A stretch of DNA of 5,771 bases from assembly GCA_902803675.1 (NCBI GenBank), contig CADCQZ010000343.1, positions 1 to 5,771 of the forward strand, given 5' to 3'. The stretch comes from an uncultured Eubacteriales bacterium (lineage in GTDB: Bacteria; Bacillota_A; Clostridia; Christensenellales; Aristaeellaceae). This document shows, piece by piece, positions 4,902-5,771 of this stretch; within the stretch, counting starts at the first letter, position 1, and each line of letters begins with the position of its first letter. The notes below the pieces were generated by a model, which was not told where the DNA came from, made no database searches, and saw only the letters and a list, made by a program, of their open reading frames with translations. Position numbers and translations under genes: made by a program.

Positions 4902-5771
4902 ATGAAAAAGTTTCTGTCCCTCATGCTGGCGCTGATCATGGCGCTGGGCGTATGCGGCGCGGCCGTCGCGGACGGCAAGGTGCAGGTGGAATTCTGGTAC
5001 GGCCTGGGCGGCGCGCTGGGTGAGACCATCAAGTCCTTCATCGATGAGTTCAACGCCTCCCAGGACAAGTACGAGATCATCGGCGTCACCAAGGGCGACT
5101 ACACCGAGACCTTCCAGGAGATCCAGGCGCCCATTGCCGCCGGCACGCCTCCGGCCATGACCATCCTGGAGTACAGCCAGGTGAGCAAGCTGGCCGACAA
5201 GAACGCCCTGGAGGACCTGACAGGCTACATCGCGAATTCCGACTACAACCCGGACGACATCGTGCCCGCGTTCTACAACCAGGGCAAGTTCGGCGACAAG
5301 ATCTTCGCTCTCCCCCTGCAGGGCACCACGCAGGTGTTCTACTACAACAGCAAGCTGATGGCCGAGATCGGCATCGAAAACCCCGACGAGATGCTCAGCA
5401 CCTGGGAAGGCACCCTGGAGATCTCCCGCAAAGCCAAGGAAGCGGGCTACATGGGCTGGGAGCCGATGTATCGCCGCTACAATCTGATCGACCTGGCCTA
5501 CGCCAACGGCGGCAAGCTGCTCAGCGATGACGGGCGCACCGTGCTGATCAACACCCCCGAGTGGGTGGAAGCCTGGCAGTTCATCCGTGACGCCATCGCC
5601 GAGGGCGTGATGGCCATCCATCACGGCGGCCAGGGCTGGGAGTTCTGGTATGCCACCATCGACGACGTGATGCTGGACCGCGCCGTGGGCTACACCGGCT
5701 CCGCCGGCGACCAGGGCGACCTGGACTTCAGCTTCATCGTGGCGCACACCCAGCCTGAAAAGGGCCTGAAC
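4902..5771 (+). CDS. Extracellular solute-binding protein, UgpB-like, incomplete at the window edge
   Basis: The open frame runs from ATG 4902 to the last base without a stop, giving 290 residues; family members usually have over 400, so the C-terminal part is missing. Residues 1-23 are a signal peptide: KK, a hydrophobic core, then AVA before D24, a signal peptidase I type site. Cys18 follows LGV, which is not a good lipobox. The mature part begins VEFWYGLGGALGETIKSF and continues FNASQDKYEI, KGDYTETF and AAGTPPAM (79-86), the order seen in UgpB-type proteins. ALPLQGTTQVFYYNSKLMAEIGI (136-158) is the classic mid-domain motif. GYMGWEPM (182-189) lies where E. coli UgpB has a two-tryptophan ligand motif, but only one tryptophan is evident. 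It should capture the substrate for the two permeases upstream; glycerol-3-phosphate, a glycerophosphodiester or another polyol or sugar are all possible. Confidence 0.9.
   Translation, partial: MKKFLSLMLALIMALGVCGAAVADGKVQVEFWYGLGGALGETIKSFIDEFNASQDKYEIIGVTKGDYTETFQEIQAPIAAGTPPAMTILEYSQVSKLADKNALEDLTGYIANSDYNPDDIVPAFYNQGKFGDKIFALPLQGTTQVFYYNSKLMAEIGIENPDEMLSTWEGTLEISRKAKEAGYMGWEPMYRRYNLIDLAYANGGKLLSDDGRTVLINTPEWVEAWQFIRDAIAEGVMAIHHGGQGWEFWYATIDDVMLDRAVGYTGSAGDQGDLDFSFIVAHTQPEKGLN

Noticed and set aside
4887..5747. 286-codon minus-strand frame
   Set aside because: Antisense shadow of the binding-protein gene, which has a signal peptide, family motifs and a strong ribosome binding site.

Overview
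The window looks like chromosomal DNA of a GC-rich Bacillota, probably a gut-type clostridium. This is inferred from AGGAGG-type ribosome binding sites, consensus sigma-A promoters, a CCA-encoding tRNA gene, and GC-rich coding DNA (CTG, ATC and AAC favoured) beside AT-rich spacers. The exact taxon cannot be fixed from the sequence.

Left part (1-889). The first ~470 bases are AT-rich with no convincing gene, only inverted repeats. A tRNA-Val(CAC) gene lies on the minus strand at 521-596 and ends directly in a strong intrinsic terminator (475-519). Its 5' 22 nt plus one flanking base recur exactly 160 bp upstream (735-757) as a broken copy. The only good promoter for this tRNA (783-810, minus strand, extended -10) lies beyond the broken copy, so the remnant and its 137-bp spacer should be transcribed as a long tRNA leader.

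Right part (890-5771). A divergent consensus promoter (890-918) precedes a tight plus-strand gene run: a MarR-family regulator, a BCCT-family transporter (betaine/carnitine/choline type) overlapping it by 17 bases, two ABC inner-membrane permeases of the carbohydrate/UgpA-UgpE kind, and the first 290 codons of an extracellular solute-binding protein resembling UgpB, which runs off the window. No terminator is seen between the genes, so they probably form one operon. A small hairpin sits before the binding-protein gene. No ABC ATPase is visible.

Working model (inference): a MarR-type repressor controls two uptake systems, a secondary transporter for a quaternary-ammonium compound and a binding-protein ABC importer. 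Resemblance of the ABC parts to the glycerol-3-phosphate / glycerophosphodiester family makes phospholipid head-group scavenging (for example glycerophosphocholine plus choline or betaine) a testable idea, but the substrates cannot be read from the sequence. I see no wholly new system. The points most worth checking are the duplicated tRNA 5' end in the tRNA leader, the unusual BCCT site residues, and the BCCT-plus-ABC pairing under one MarR gene.
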